64,000 nt of DNA from Brenneria corticis (GCF_003115855.1 NZ_KZ819073.1:62001-126000); one strand, 5' to 3'; shown: positions 34,978 to 44,049, counted from the first letter of the stretch. Numbers and translations: made by a program. Notes: generated from the letters alone by a model not told the origin.

Positions 34978-35946
34978 GTGGCACAGGATTATACCGTTGA
35001 ACAACTGAACTACGGACGCCGGGTCCACGACTTTATGCGTTGGGATAACGTCGCGTTTTTGATCTCAGGAACGCTGCTGATCCTCTCGCTGATCGTGATG
35101 GGCGTACGGGGCTTTAACTGGGGATTGGACTTCACCGGGGGGACGGTGATTGAGATCAATCTTGAAAAACCCGCCGATCTGGATCTGATCCGCGATTCGC
35201 TGGAGAAAGCCGGGTTTCACGATCCGCTGATCCAGAACTTCGGCAGCAGCCGCGACGTGATGGTGCGTATGTCGCCGAACGTCGGCACTTCCGGCCAGGA
35301 GCTCGGCAACCGCGTATTGAGCGTTATCAATCAGGGCACCGAGCAACAGGCAACGGTAAAACGCATCGAGTTCGTCGGTCCCAGCGTGGGGAGCGATTTG
35401 GCCCAGGCGGGCGGCATGGCCCTGCTGAGCGCGCTGATCTGTATCCTGATTTACGTCGGCTTCCGCTTTGAATGGCGGCTGGCGCTGGGGGCGGTGCTGG
35501 CGCTGGCGCATGACGTGGTGATCACCATGGGGGTGTTGTCTCTTTTCAGGATAGAGATCGACCTGACTATTGTGGCGTCGCTAATGTCGGTCATCGGCTA
35601 CTCGCTGAACGACAGCATCGTGGTCTCCGACCGTATCCGCGAGAATTTCCGTAAAATTCGCCGCGGCACGCCTTATGAGATCATGAACGTCTCGCTGACG
35701 CAAACCCTGAGCCGCACCATTATGACGTCGGCGACCACCCTGGTGGTGGTGCTGATGCTGTATATCTTCGGCGGCGCGATGCTGGCAGGGTTCTCGCTGG
35801 CGATGCTGATCGGCGTATCGATCGGTACCGTGTCATCCATCTACGTGGCTTCCGCGCTGGCGCTGAAGCTGGGGATGAAACGCGAGCATCTGCTGGTGCA
35901 GAAGGTGGAGAAAGAGGGCGCCGATCAGCCTTCGATTCTGCCTTAA
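34978..35946 (+). CDS. secF: Protein translocase subunit SecF
   Basis: This 322-residue partner of SecD has six membrane spans, the N-terminal motif GFNWGLDFTGGTVIEI and the C-terminal MSVIGYSLNDSIVVSDRIRENFR. The start is GTG at 34978 with AGGAG upstream, matching E. coli (AQDYTVEQLNYGR after the initiator). It lies 10 bp after secD. A convincing intrinsic terminator follows at 36073. Confidence 0.97.
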   Translation: MAQDYTVEQLNYGRRVHDFMRWDNVAFLISGTLLILSLIVMGVRGFNWGLDFTGGTVIEINLEKPADLDLIRDSLEKAGFHDPLIQNFGSSRDVMVRMSPNVGTSGQELGNRVLSVINQGTEQQATVKRIEFVGPSVGSDLAQAGGMALLSALICILIYVGFRFEWRLALGAVLALAHDVVITMGVLSLFRIEIDLTIVASLMSVIGYSLNDSIVVSDRIRENFRKIRRGTPYEIMNVSLTQTLSRTIMTSATTLVVVLMLYIFGGAMLAGFSLAMLIGVSIGTVSSIYVASALALKLGMKREHLLVQKVEKEGADQPSILP

Positions 35947-35990
35947 GCCCGCGTTATGCCGTAATAAAAAGAATCCACTCCCGTATTAGT

Positions 35991-36020
35991 CATCCCCGCG
36001 CAGGCGGGGATCTGCAGGAA
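35991..36020 (+). repeat. REP-like palindrome after secF
   Basis: CATCCCCGC and GCGGGGAT, separated by GCAG, form a REP-like stem-loop of the kind widely scattered between bacterial genes. It sits 45 bp beyond the secF stop and before the terminator. Confidence 0.5.
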
Positions 36021-36072
36021 TGAAGGATTTGGATTTGCTATTACCAATGGCTACTTTGTCAATGGTCTGAAA

Positions 36073-36096
36073 ACCCCACTCGTTGGGGTTTTTTTA
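36073..36096 (+). terminator. Rho-independent terminator of secDF
   Basis: AACCCCA and TGGGGTT, separated by CTCGT, are followed by a TTTTTT run. It ends the tgt/yajC-secD-secF transcription unit. Confidence 0.85.
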
Positions 36097-36100
36097 TGGC

Positions 36101-36220
36101 AGGCCGTCGCAGGCGACGTTGAAAAACGCTCCCTGCGTTTTTTTATGCCGGGCTTCCTGCCCGGCCCCCTACGGGCCGTCGCAGGCGACGTTGAAAATCG
36201 CTCCCGGCGATTTTTTATGA
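36101..36220 (+). repeat. Stem-loop repeat family, two direct copies
   Basis: Two copies 72 bp apart share GCCGTCGCAGGCGACGTTGA: copy 1 (36103-36146) continues with AAAACGCTCCCTGCGTTTTTTT, copy 2 (36175-36219) with AAATCGCTCCCGGCGATTTTTT. The terminator-like inner stem keeps its pairing although bases change. Between the copies lies the stem CCGGGC/GCCCGG. It is located between secF and yajI. Confidence 0.65.
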
Positions 36221-36235
36221 CGCGGGACAAGCGGA

Positions 36236-36808
36236 TCAGGGAGCCTCGATGGCGGCAACGGGCGGCGGCGTCCGCTCCTGGCCGACAACATGATGCAAAC
36301 GAACGAATCCTAGCTGCTCGGGAGAGAGTCCGCTAAGGCGCAGTTCAATCACCGTCTCGTCTTTCGGCAGCAGCGAAGGCGAAAAGACGAATGCCTGCGT
36401 CTGAATATCATGGGGCAGCGGCTTGCCGGTAACGGGATCGATTTGTCCCCAATCGAGCCGGGCGCTGAATGCGGACAAGCGGGCCGCATCGAGGGCGCGG
36501 ATATGCAGCAGCGCGCGGCTGCCGTTGGCCTCGCTCTCGATATCGCTGAGCGAGACGCCAAGCTGGCCGATATCGCTCTGCAAGATCGCGCGGCTTTGCG
36601 CGGAGGGCAGTAAATAAACGCCGGAAGTGGATTGCGCATTCAGCGCGTTTTGCTGTTCCAGCGCCGTCGCCTGATTGGTCAGGGTTTGTAGCTGCTGATT
36701 TAACTGACCCAGTTGATGTTGCAACTGCGGCACCTGGCGCTGTTGCGCGCAGCCGGCCAGAAAAACCAAAGCCGGTAAAATAGCCAGCATAGGGTGGCGG
36801 GTTATCAT
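36236..36808 (-). CDS. yajI: DUF3251 lipoprotein YajI
   Basis: This 190-residue lipoprotein has the lipobox FLAGC (Cys about 20), a Gln-rich coiled-coil-like stretch (LQHQLGQLNQQLQTLTNQ), then a beta-rich DUF3251 domain with SGVYLLPSAQSRAILQSDIGQL. It is syntenic with E. coli yajI, which lies next to nrdR. Its function is not established. It is divergent from nrdR. Confidence 0.88.
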   Translation of the reverse strand: MITRHPMLAILPALVFLAGCAQQRQVPQLQHQLGQLNQQLQTLTNQATALEQQNALNAQSTSGVYLLPSAQSRAILQSDIGQLGVSLSDIESEANGSRALLHIRALDAARLSAFSARLDWGQIDPVTGKPLPHDIQTQAFVFSPSLLPKDETVIELRLSGLSPEQLGFVRLHHVVGQERTPPPVAAIEAP

Positions 36809-37023
36809 TGCTGTTTCCCCTTTGATGTTTTGCTTACTGTTGCTGCAATCTCCCTTGTTGACAGTGTAGCCGCGATTATGCGCCTGTCATAGGCGGCCGG
36901 AATTTTTTCATGCCGCGCCGCGCGGGATGCGGATCGGTTCGCAACAATGCGTGGGAGTTTGGGTTACGCTGTCGATTCAGGGTAAACTGTCGCTATGTTA
37001 AGGATTACCGCTCAGGACGTATC

Positions 37024-37473
37024 ATGCATTGCCCATTTTGTTCCGCCGTTGATACTAAAGTCATCGATTCCCGCCTGGTTGGCGAAGGTTCACAGGTGCG
37101 CCGTCGGCGGCAGTGCCTGGTCTGCAATGAACGCTTTACCACCTTTGAAGTGGCGGAGCTGGTGATGCCCCGAATAGTGAAAAGCAACGATGTGCGCGAA
37201 CCCTTTAATGAAGATAAATTGCGCAGCGGCATGCTTAAGGCGCTGGAGAAAAGGCCGGTCAGCGCTGACGACGTGGAGATGGCGATCAATCATATCAAAT
37301 CCCAGCTGCGCGCCACCGGCGAGCGCGAGGTGATGGCGAAAATGGTGGGCGGTCTGGTGATGGATGCGCTGAAGAAGCTGGATAAGGTGGCCTATATCCG
37401 CTTTGCGTCGGTGTATCGCAGCTTTGAGGATATCCGCGAGTTCGGCGAAGAGATTGCCCGTCTTCAGGATTAA
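37024..37473 (+). CDS. nrdR: Transcriptional repressor NrdR
   Basis: This 149-residue repressor of ribonucleotide reductase genes has an N-terminal zinc ribbon (CPFC at residues 3-6 and CLVC at about 31-34) and an ATP-cone domain (about 49-139) that senses dATP/ATP. The start at 37024 (MHCPFCSAVDTKVIDSR) is universal for the family; the frame is open earlier without similarity. It is first in the nrdR-ribD-ribE-nusB-thiL-pgpA cluster. Confidence 0.97.
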   Translation: MHCPFCSAVDTKVIDSRLVGEGSQVRRRRQCLVCNERFTTFEVAELVMPRIVKSNDVREPFNEDKLRSGMLKALEKRPVSADDVEMAINHIKSQLRATGEREVMAKMVGGLVMDALKKLDKVAYIRFASVYRSFEDIREFGEEIARLQD

Positions 37474-37518
37474 GCATGATGTGGCGGCGCAATCGCCGCG
37501 GATTAAGAGGGGCAGGGA

Positions 37519-38670
37519 ATGGTTGGTCCACAGGGCGAATTAACACTTCCGCAAGATGAAACCTATATGGCGCGCGCGCTTGAGCTGGCGCGCCGCGGAC
37601 GCTTTACCACCGCGCCCAATCCCAATGTCGGCTGTGTGATCGTCCGGGATGGCGAGGTCGTCGGCGAGGGATACCATTTTCGGGCCGGCGAACCCCATGC
37701 CGAAGTTTACGCGTTGCGTATGGCCGGCGAGCGGGCGCGCGGCGCCACCGCGTATGTCACGCTGGAGCCGTGCAGCCATCATGGCCGCACCCCTCCCTGC
37801 GCCGACGCTTTGGCGGCGGCGGGCGTGTCGCGCGTCGTCGTCGCCATGCAGGACCCCAATCCGCAGGTGGCGGGGCGCGGACTGCATCGCCTGCAACAGG
37901 CGGGCATTGCGGTCAGCCATGGGCTGATGGCGGCGGAAGCGGAGAAGCTCAATCGCGGCTTTCTGAAACGCATGCGCACCGGTTTTCCTTATGTGCAGCT
38001 AAAAATGGCGGCCTCGCTGGACGGGCGCACGGCGATGGCGTCCGGGGAAAGCCAGTGGATCACCTCTCCGCAGGCCCGGCGGGACGTGCAGCGCTTTCGA
38101 GCGCAAAGCGCGGCCATTCTGAGCAGCGGCGCCACGGTATTGGCGGACGATCCCTCGTTAACGGTTCGCTGGCGGGAGCTGGATGCCGACACGCAGCGGA
38201 GTTACGCCGCGGAGGATCTCCGCCAGCCGGTGCGCGTTATCGTTGACGGCCGGCAGCGCGTTACGCCGCAGCACCGCATCATTGCGCAGCCGGGGCAAAC
38301 CTGGCTGGCGCGTACGCGCAGCGATGAACGGACGTGGCCGGAAACGGTCGAACAGCTGAGTCTGCCGCAGCACGATGGCGGTATCGATCTGGTTGCGCTG
38401 ATGATGGTGCTGGGCAAGCGGCAGATTAACGCCGTCTGGGTGGAGGCCGGCGCCACTCTGGCGGGGGCGCTGTTAAAGGCCGGCGTGGTCGATGAGCTGA
38501 TTGTGTATCTCGCGCCGAAGCTTTTGGGGGATAATGCCCGCGGGCTGTGCGTTCTGCCGGGGCTGAGCCGGCTGTCCCAGGCTCCCGAGTTCGAAATAAG
38601 CGATGTTCGCCAGGTAGGACCGGATTTGCGGCTGCGGCTCAAGCCGCGAAACGGGTCATCGGGCGCCTGA
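37519..38670 (+). CDS. ribD: Riboflavin biosynthesis deaminase/reductase RibD
   Basis: This 383-residue bifunctional enzyme carries out the second and third steps of riboflavin synthesis from GTP. The N-terminal deaminase has the zinc motif HAEV plus PCSHHGRTPPC; the C-terminal reductase domain begins around FPYVQLKMAASLDGRTA and includes GESQWITS. The N-terminus is a little longer than in E. coli (MVGPQGELTLPQDETYMARAL); the ATG at 37519 has GGCAGGGA just upstream, supporting it. Confidence 0.96.
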   Translation: MVGPQGELTLPQDETYMARALELARRGRFTTAPNPNVGCVIVRDGEVVGEGYHFRAGEPHAEVYALRMAGERARGATAYVTLEPCSHHGRTPPCADALAAAGVSRVVVAMQDPNPQVAGRGLHRLQQAGIAVSHGLMAAEAEKLNRGFLKRMRTGFPYVQLKMAASLDGRTAMASGESQWITSPQARRDVQRFRAQSAAILSSGATVLADDPSLTVRWRELDADTQRSYAAEDLRQPVRVIVDGRQRVTPQHRIIAQPGQTWLARTRSDERTWPETVEQLSLPQHDGGIDLVALMMVLGKRQINAVWVEAGATLAGALLKAGVVDELIVYLAPKLLGDNARGLCVLPGLSRLSQAPEFEISDVRQVGPDLRLRLKPRNGSSGA

Positions 38671-38759
38671 TGCGCGTCCGACAAAACCGCATACGCAACC
38701 GGAAGAATATGATAGAATCCGCCCCCCTGCGGGGTATAAAGACCAGATAAAGGAAAGCT

Positions 38760-39236
38760 ATGAACGTTATTGAAGGTGTTGTTGCTACTCCTGATGCCCG
38801 CGTGGCGATTGCGATTGCTCGTTTTAACCATTTTATTAACGACAGCTTGTTGGAAGGCGCGATTGACGCATTAAAGCGCATCGGTCAGGTTAAAGACGAG
38901 AATATTACCGTTGTTTGGGTTCCCGGCGCCTATGAGCTGCCGTTAGCCGTTCGTGCGCTGACCAAGAGCACGCAAAACGGCGGTTATGACGCGGTGGTCG
39001 CGCTGGGAACGGTCATCCGCGGCGGAACCGCCCATTTTGAGTTTGTTGCCGGCGAATGCAGTTCCGGTTTGTCTCGTATCGCCGTGGATAGTGAAGTGCC
39101 CGTCGCTTTCGGGGTACTGACCACGGAAAGCATCGAGCAGGCGATTGAACGCGCCGGCACCAAAGCGGGTAATAAAGGCGCTGAAGCCGCCCTGACCGCG
39201 CTGGAAATGATTAACGTATTAAAAGCCATTAAGTAA
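38760..39236 (+). CDS. ribE: 6,7-dimethyl-8-ribityllumazine synthase
   Basis: This 158-residue enzyme (also called RibH) condenses the RibD-pathway pyrimidine with dihydroxybutanone phosphate; it assembles into icosahedral or pentameric shells. Family segments: IAIARFNHFINDSLLEGA, WVPGAYELPLA and VALGTVIRGGTAHFEFV with the catalytic His. The start has AAAGGAAA upstream. It is followed 10 bp later by nusB, as in E. coli. Confidence 0.97.
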   Translation: MNVIEGVVATPDARVAIAIARFNHFINDSLLEGAIDALKRIGQVKDENITVVWVPGAYELPLAVRALTKSTQNGGYDAVVALGTVIRGGTAHFEFVAGECSSGLSRIAVDSEVPVAFGVLTTESIEQAIERAGTKAGNKGAEAALTALEMINVLKAIK

Positions 39237-39246
39237 GGGGAATTTC

Positions 39247-39666
39247 GTGAAACCTGCTGCTCGTCGCCGCGCCCGTGAATGTGCGGTTCAAGCGCTATAT
39301 TCCTGGCAGTTGTCTAACAATGATATTGCCGATATTGAACACCAATTCCTGAGCGAGCAGGATGTCAAAGATGTCGACATCACCTATTTTCGCGAACTGC
39401 TGGCTGGTGTCGCCACTCAGGCAGAGACGCTGGATCGGCTGATGGCGCCTTTCCTGTCCCGTCAGCTTGATGAACTGGGGCAGGTTGAAAGAGCCATTCT
39501 GCGCTTGGCGATATTTGAGCTGAGCAAACGCGACGATGTTCCCTACAAGGTAGCCATTAACGAGGCTATCGAACTGGCCAAGGTCTTTGGCGCTGAAGAT
39601 AGCCATAAGTTTGTCAATGGCGTACTCGACAAAGCCGCGCCTTCGGTGCGCAAGGGTAAGAAATAA
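39247..39666 (+). CDS. nusB: Transcription antitermination protein NusB
   Basis: This 139-residue all-helical protein binds boxA RNA with NusE (ribosomal protein S10) in rRNA antitermination complexes. N-terminus KPAARRRARECAVQALYSWQ; C-terminal AINEAIELAKVFGAEDSHKFVNGVLD. The start is GTG at 39247. A palindromic stem follows in the gap to thiL. Confidence 0.97.
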   Translation: MKPAARRRARECAVQALYSWQLSNNDIADIEHQFLSEQDVKDVDITYFRELLAGVATQAETLDRLMAPFLSRQLDELGQVERAILRLAIFELSKRDDVPYKVAINEAIELAKVFGAEDSHKFVNGVLDKAAPSVRKGKK

Positions 39667-39671
39667 ATCAG

Positions 39672-39700
39672 TCAGGGCCGGATATCCGGCCCTGATCTTT
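39672..39700 (+). terminator. 24-bp perfect palindrome between nusB and thiL
   Basis: TCAGGGCCGGAT and its exact complement ATCCGGCCCTGA abut, followed by TCTTTTGAATT. It can form a strong stem with a moderate T-run inside the nusB-thiL-pgpA cluster, so it may attenuate rather than end transcription. Confidence 0.6.
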
Positions 39701-39726
39701 TGAATTAATCGCTGGCTGGAAAGGTT

Positions 39727-40701
39727 ATGGTTAAAGGTGAGTTTGACCTTATTGCCCGCTATTTCAATCGGGTCGGAAATTCACGCCGGGATGTCGCGTT
39801 GGGTATCGGCGACGATTGCGCGCTACTGGCGGTCGCGGAGAAACAATTACTGGCGGTGAGCACCGATACGCTGGTGTCTGGCGTGCATTTTCTGCCCGAT
39901 ATCCATCCCGCCGATCTGGGTTATAAATCACTGGCGGTCAATCTGAGCGATTTGGCGGCCATGGGCGCCGATCCCGCCTGGCTGTCCCTGGCGATTACCC
40001 TGCCTGAAAATAACGCCGACTGGCTGTCTGCCTATAGCGATAGCCTGTTCGCGCTGCTGGATTATTACGGCATGCAGTTAATCGGCGGCGATACCACCCG
40101 CGGCCCCCTCAGCCTGACGCTGACCATTTACGGTCTGGTTCCCGCCGGGCGCGCCTTGACCCGCGGCGGCGCCAAAATCGGCGACTGGATTTATGTCACC
40201 GGCACGCTGGGAGACAGCGCCGCCGGGCTGGCGATCTTGCAGAATAGGCTGCGCATTGACGATGACGACGCCCGCCGGGCGTTGATGCAGCGGCATCTGC
40301 GTCCGCAGCCGCGGATCTTGCAGGGGAAGGCGCTGCGTGATTTGGCCAGTTCGGCGATTGATCTTTCCGACGGCCTGATTTCCGATCTGCAACACGTACT
40401 CAAAGCCAGCGAATGCGGCGCGCGCCTCAATCTGGACGCCATTCCTTATTCTCACTGGCTGCGCGATCGCGTGGACGAAGAACAGGCGCTGCGCTGGGCG
40501 CTGTCGGGCGGGGAAGATTATGAGCTGTGCTTTACCGTACCTGAAATCAACCGCGGCGCTTTGGATATCGCCTTAGGGCATCTGGGCGCCGACTATACCT
40601 GTATCGGGCAGGTCGGACCCGCGTCAGAAGGGTTGCGTTTCTTCCGCGGCGACAAAGAGGTTGAACTGAACTGGAAGGGATATGACCATTTTGGCGGGTA
40701 A
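39727..40701 (+). CDS. thiL: Thiamine-monophosphate kinase
   Basis: This 324-residue enzyme phosphorylates thiamine monophosphate to the active cofactor thiamine diphosphate. The N-terminal metal-binding GIGDDCALLAV and STDTLVSGVHF, plus DLAAMGADPAWLSLA and the C-terminal SGGEDYELCFTVP, are typical. The stop overlaps the pgpA start by 20 bp, implying coupling. Confidence 0.96.
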   Translation: MVKGEFDLIARYFNRVGNSRRDVALGIGDDCALLAVAEKQLLAVSTDTLVSGVHFLPDIHPADLGYKSLAVNLSDLAAMGADPAWLSLAITLPENNADWLSAYSDSLFALLDYYGMQLIGGDTTRGPLSLTLTIYGLVPAGRALTRGGAKIGDWIYVTGTLGDSAAGLAILQNRLRIDDDDARRALMQRHLRPQPRILQGKALRDLASSAIDLSDGLISDLQHVLKASECGARLNLDAIPYSHWLRDRVDEEQALRWALSGGEDYELCFTVPEINRGALDIALGHLGADYTCIGQVGPASEGLRFFRGDKEVELNWKGYDHFGG

Positions 40702-41200
40702 GACTCAGGGGGCGCAAACGGCGAAAAGCCGACTGCGGTTACGCAACCCGTGGCACCTGCTGGCGACGGGGTTCGGCAGTGGCCTGTCGCCCTGGATGCC
40801 CGGCACGGCGGGGTCGCTGGCGGCGATCCCGCTGTGGTATGCGATGTCGTTTCTTCCCCTGGAGCTCTATTCGCTGCTGGTGATGTTCAGCATCTGCATC
40901 GGCGTCTATCTGTGCCATCAGACGGCGAAAGATATGGGGGTTCACGACCACGGCAGCATCGTCTGGGACGAATTCGTCGGGATGTGGATTACCCTGATGG
41001 CATTACCGGTGAACGAGTGGCCATGGGTCGCCGCCGGATTTGTGGTATTTCGCTGCCTGGATATCTGGAAACCCTGGCCGATCCGCTGGTTCGATCGCAA
41101 TGTGCACGGCGGCATGGGGATTATGATCGACGATATCGTGGCGGGGGTGATTTCCGCGGGGATTATTTACCTGATTGGGCACCATTGGCCGCTATTCTGA
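40682..41200 (+). CDS. pgpA: Phosphatidylglycerophosphatase A
   Basis: This 172-residue inner-membrane phosphatase converts phosphatidylglycerol phosphate to phosphatidylglycerol. Conserved segments: NPWHLLATGFGSGLSP, GSIVWDEFVGMWITL with acidic metal ligands, and DIWKPWPIRWFDRNVHGGMGIMIDDIVAG. Length as in E. coli. It overlaps thiL and is convergent with dxs; a GC hairpin lies between. Confidence 0.96.
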   Translation: MTILAGKTQGAQTAKSRLRLRNPWHLLATGFGSGLSPWMPGTAGSLAAIPLWYAMSFLPLELYSLLVMFSICIGVYLCHQTAKDMGVHDHGSIVWDEFVGMWITLMALPVNEWPWVAAGFVVFRCLDIWKPWPIRWFDRNVHGGMGIMIDDIVAGVISAGIIYLIGHHWPLF

Positions 41201-41218
41201 TCTGAACGGCATAAAATA

Positions 41219-41237
41219 CCGGGGCCTTGCGCCCCGG
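41219..41237. terminator. Hairpin between pgpA and dxs
   Basis: CCGGGGC and GCCCCGG, separated by CTTGC, lie in the 49-bp gap of convergent genes. On the minus strand TATTTTATG follows the stem, so it can end dxs transcripts; the plus side has no T-run. Confidence 0.6.
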
Positions 41238-41249
41238 CGATAACCCAAT

Positions 41250-43115
41250 TTACGCCAGCCACCGCGCAATGCTGCGTTCAATGCCCGCCGCGTCCAGGCC
41301 GATATCGCTGCGTATCTCTTCCTGACCGCCCTGGGGAATAAATTTATCCGGCAGGCCGAGATTGAGTACCGAAATCGCGATTCGTTTTGCCATCAGCAGT
41401 TCGTTCACGCCGCTGCCGGCGCCGCCCATCACCGCGTTCTCTTCCAGCGTCACCAGCGCGTTGTGGCTGCTCGCCAGCTCCAGAATCAGCGCCTCATCCA
41501 GCGGTTTGACGAAACGCATATCCACCAGCGTGGCATTAAGCTTATCCGCCGCCTTTTGCGCTTCCGGCAGCAGCGTGCCGAAGTTGAGGATGGCGATATC
41601 GTCGCCCTGACGCCGCACCACCCCTTTGCCGATCGGCAGTTCGGCCAGCGGCGCTAATTCGGCGCCGCTGCCGTTGCCGCGCGGATAGCGCACCGCCGCC
41701 GGTCCTTTTTGATAGAGGTAGCCGGTGTGCAGCATCTGGCGGCATTCATTTTCGTCGCTTGGCGTCATAATCACCATATTGGGAATGCAGCGTAAAAACG
41801 ACAGGTCGAACGCGCCCTGATGCGTCTGCCCGTCGGCGCCGACGATGCCGCCGCGATCGATGGCGAACAGCACCGGCAAATTCTGAATGGCGACGTCGTG
41901 GATCACCTGATCGTAGGCGCGCTGCAAAAAGGTTGAGTAGATGGCGACGACGGGGCGGTAACCGCCGACGGCCAGGCCGGCGGCGAAGGTCACCGCATGC
42001 TGTTCGGCGATCGCCACGTCAAAATATTGCTGCGGGTATTCGCGCGAAAACTGCACCATGCCGGACCCTTCGCGCATGGCGGGGGTGATGGCCATCAGCT
42101 TGCTGTCTTTAGCGGCGGTTTCCTGTAGCCACTGGCCGAAAATCTTGGAGTAGGTGGGCAGCGCGCCGTCTTTGCTTTTCGGCAGCGTGCCGCTGGCGGG
42201 GTCGAATTTGGGCACCGCGTGCCAGCTTATCGGGTCCAGCTCCGCCGGCGCATAGCCTTTCCCTTTTTTAGTCATGATATGCAGCAGCTGCGGGCCTTTC
42301 AGGCTGCGCATGTTTTTCAGCGTCTGCGCCAGGGCCTGCACGTCATGGCCGTCGACCGGGCCGATATAGTTAAAACCCAGCTCTTCGAACATGGTGCCGG
42401 GAACCACCATTCCTTTCAGGTGTTCTTCGGTGCGTCTGACCAGCTCCTTGATCGGCGGCAGGCCGGACAACACCTTTTTGCCCCCTTCGCGCAGGCTGGC
42501 GTAAAGCTTGCCCGACAGCAGCTGGGCGAGATGGTTATTCAGCGCGCCGACGTTTTCCGATATCGACATCTCATTGTCGTTCAGCACCACCAGCAGGTCG
42601 GATTTGATATCGCCGGCGTGGTTCATGGCTTCAAACGCCATGCCCGCGGTGATGGCGCCGTCGCCGATTACGCATACGGTGCGGCGGCCTTTCCCTTCGC
42701 GTTCGGCGGCCACCGCCATGCCCAGCCCGGCGCTGATGGAGGTGGAGGAGTGGCCGACGCTCAGTACGTCATATTCGCTTTCATCCCGCCACGGGAAAGG
42801 GTGCAGGCCGCCCTTCTGGCGGATGGTGGCAATGCGGTCGCGGCGGCCGGTAAGGATCTTGTGCGGATAGGCCTGATGCCCGACGTCCCACACCAGATGA
42901 TCGAACGGGGTGTTGTAGACATAGTGCAGCGCGACCGTCAGCTCGACGGTGCCGAGCCCGGAGGCGAAGTGCCCGCTTGAGCGGCTGACGCTGTCCAGCA
43001 GATATTGGCGAAGTTCGTCACACAGCTTCGGCAGGGTTTCTTTCGGTAGCAGACGTAATTCTTCCGGGGTTTCCACTAACGACAATGTAGGGTATTTCGC
43101 GGTATCAAAACTCAT
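41250..43115 (-). CDS. dxs: 1-deoxy-D-xylulose-5-phosphate synthase
   Basis: This 621-residue thiamine diphosphate enzyme makes DXP from pyruvate and glyceraldehyde 3-phosphate, the first step of the MEP isoprenoid pathway and a precursor for thiamine and pyridoxal. The TPP-binding motif runs from CVIGDGAITAGMAFEAMN to VLNDNEMSIS; the transketolase central domain has DVAIAEQHAVTFAAGLA. It is last in the xseB-ispA-dxs operon, 20 bp after ispA. E. coli yajO is absent. Confidence 0.97.
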   Translation of the reverse strand: MSFDTAKYPTLSLVETPEELRLLPKETLPKLCDELRQYLLDSVSRSSGHFASGLGTVELTVALHYVYNTPFDHLVWDVGHQAYPHKILTGRRDRIATIRQKGGLHPFPWRDESEYDVLSVGHSSTSISAGLGMAVAAEREGKGRRTVCVIGDGAITAGMAFEAMNHAGDIKSDLLVVLNDNEMSISENVGALNNHLAQLLSGKLYASLREGGKKVLSGLPPIKELVRRTEEHLKGMVVPGTMFEELGFNYIGPVDGHDVQALAQTLKNMRSLKGPQLLHIMTKKGKGYAPAELDPISWHAVPKFDPASGTLPKSKDGALPTYSKIFGQWLQETAAKDSKLMAITPAMREGSGMVQFSREYPQQYFDVAIAEQHAVTFAAGLAVGGYRPVVAIYSTFLQRAYDQVIHDVAIQNLPVLFAIDRGGIVGADGQTHQGAFDLSFLRCIPNMVIMTPSDENECRQMLHTGYLYQKGPAAVRYPRGNGSGAELAPLAELPIGKGVVRRQGDDIAILNFGTLLPEAQKAADKLNATLVDMRFVKPLDEALILELASSHNALVTLEENAVMGGAGSGVNELLMAKRIAISVLNLGLPDKFIPQGGQEEIRSDIGLDAAGIERSIARWLA

Positions 43116-43135
43116 GAGAGACTCATTCTGAGATT

Positions 43136-44047
43136 TTATTTATTACGCTCGACGATAAAACTCGCCAGCGCTTGTAGTGGCGCAATATTCAGTGGTTCCC
43201 GGCTGGATGAGGCTAAATCATCCAGCGCCGCCAGCGATTGCCGGTAAAGATCCCAGGCTTTTTCCCTGGCGCTCTCCAGCCCCAGTAAGCCGGGGTAGGT
43301 GCTTTTGCCCAACTGCTGATCGGCACCCTGGCGTTTGCCCGTGGTAGCGCTGTCGCCGACCACATCCAGAATGTCGTCCTGCACCTGGAAGGCCAGACCG
43401 ATGGCGTCGGCGTAACGATCGAGGCAGGGCAGCGCCGCACGCCCCGTATCGCCCGCCGCCAGCGCGCCCAGCCTGATCGCCGCGCGGATCAGCGCGCCGG
43501 TTTTATGGCGGTGAATTTGCTCCAGCGCGGCCAGATCGACCTGATGGCCTTCGGCCGCCAGATCCAGCGCCTGACCGCCGCACATGCCGGCCACGCCGCT
43601 GGCCTGCGCCAGTTCGGATAGCATCGCCAGTCGGGAGCGCTCCGTTACCCGGGGCATCGGCGCGTCGGCCAAAATGGAGAACGCCAGGGTTTGCAGGGCG
43701 TCTCCGGCCAAAATGGCGCCGGCTTCGCCAAACTTGATATGGCAGGTCGGCTGGCCGCGGCGCAGGTCGTCATTGTCCATCGCCGGGAGATCGTCGTGGA
43801 TTAACGAATAGGCATGAATGCATTCCACCGCCGCGGCGGGCGCATCCAGACTTTCCAGCGGCATGCCGAACAGTTCCCCCGTAGTATAAACCAGGAACGG
43901 GCGCAGCCGCTTGCCGCCCAACAGTGACCCATAACCCATGGCGTTGACCAGTGGACTACTCTGAAAGGGCAGCGCGGAGATAAACTGGCTCAATACGCGG
44001 TTGGCGCGCTGATGGTGGGCGTGCAATTGTGCAGAGAAATCCGTCAT
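43136..44047 (-). CDS. ispA: Farnesyl diphosphate synthase
   Basis: This 303-residue prenyltransferase makes geranyl and farnesyl diphosphate from IPP and DMAPP. The first Asp-rich motif is DDLPAMDNDD and the second DDILD, with GGKRLRPFLVY and FQVQDDI around them. It lies 2 bp after xseB and upstream of dxs, linking IPP synthesis to polyprenyl synthesis in one operon. Confidence 0.96.
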   Translation of the reverse strand: MTDFSAQLHAHHQRANRVLSQFISALPFQSSPLVNAMGYGSLLGGKRLRPFLVYTTGELFGMPLESLDAPAAAVECIHAYSLIHDDLPAMDNDDLRRGQPTCHIKFGEAGAILAGDALQTLAFSILADAPMPRVTERSRLAMLSELAQASGVAGMCGGQALDLAAEGHQVDLAALEQIHRHKTGALIRAAIRLGALAAGDTGRAALPCLDRYADAIGLAFQVQDDILDVVGDSATTGKRQGADQQLGKSTYPGLLGLESAREKAWDLYRQSLAALDDLASSSREPLNIAPLQALASFIVERNK

Positions 44048-44049
44048 GG

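Noticed and set aside
37474..38759. FMN riboswitch near ribD/ribE
   Set aside because: The conserved RFN element segments (AGGGATC...GCAGTC type) are not seen in either gap; in enterobacteria it lies before ribB, which is not here.
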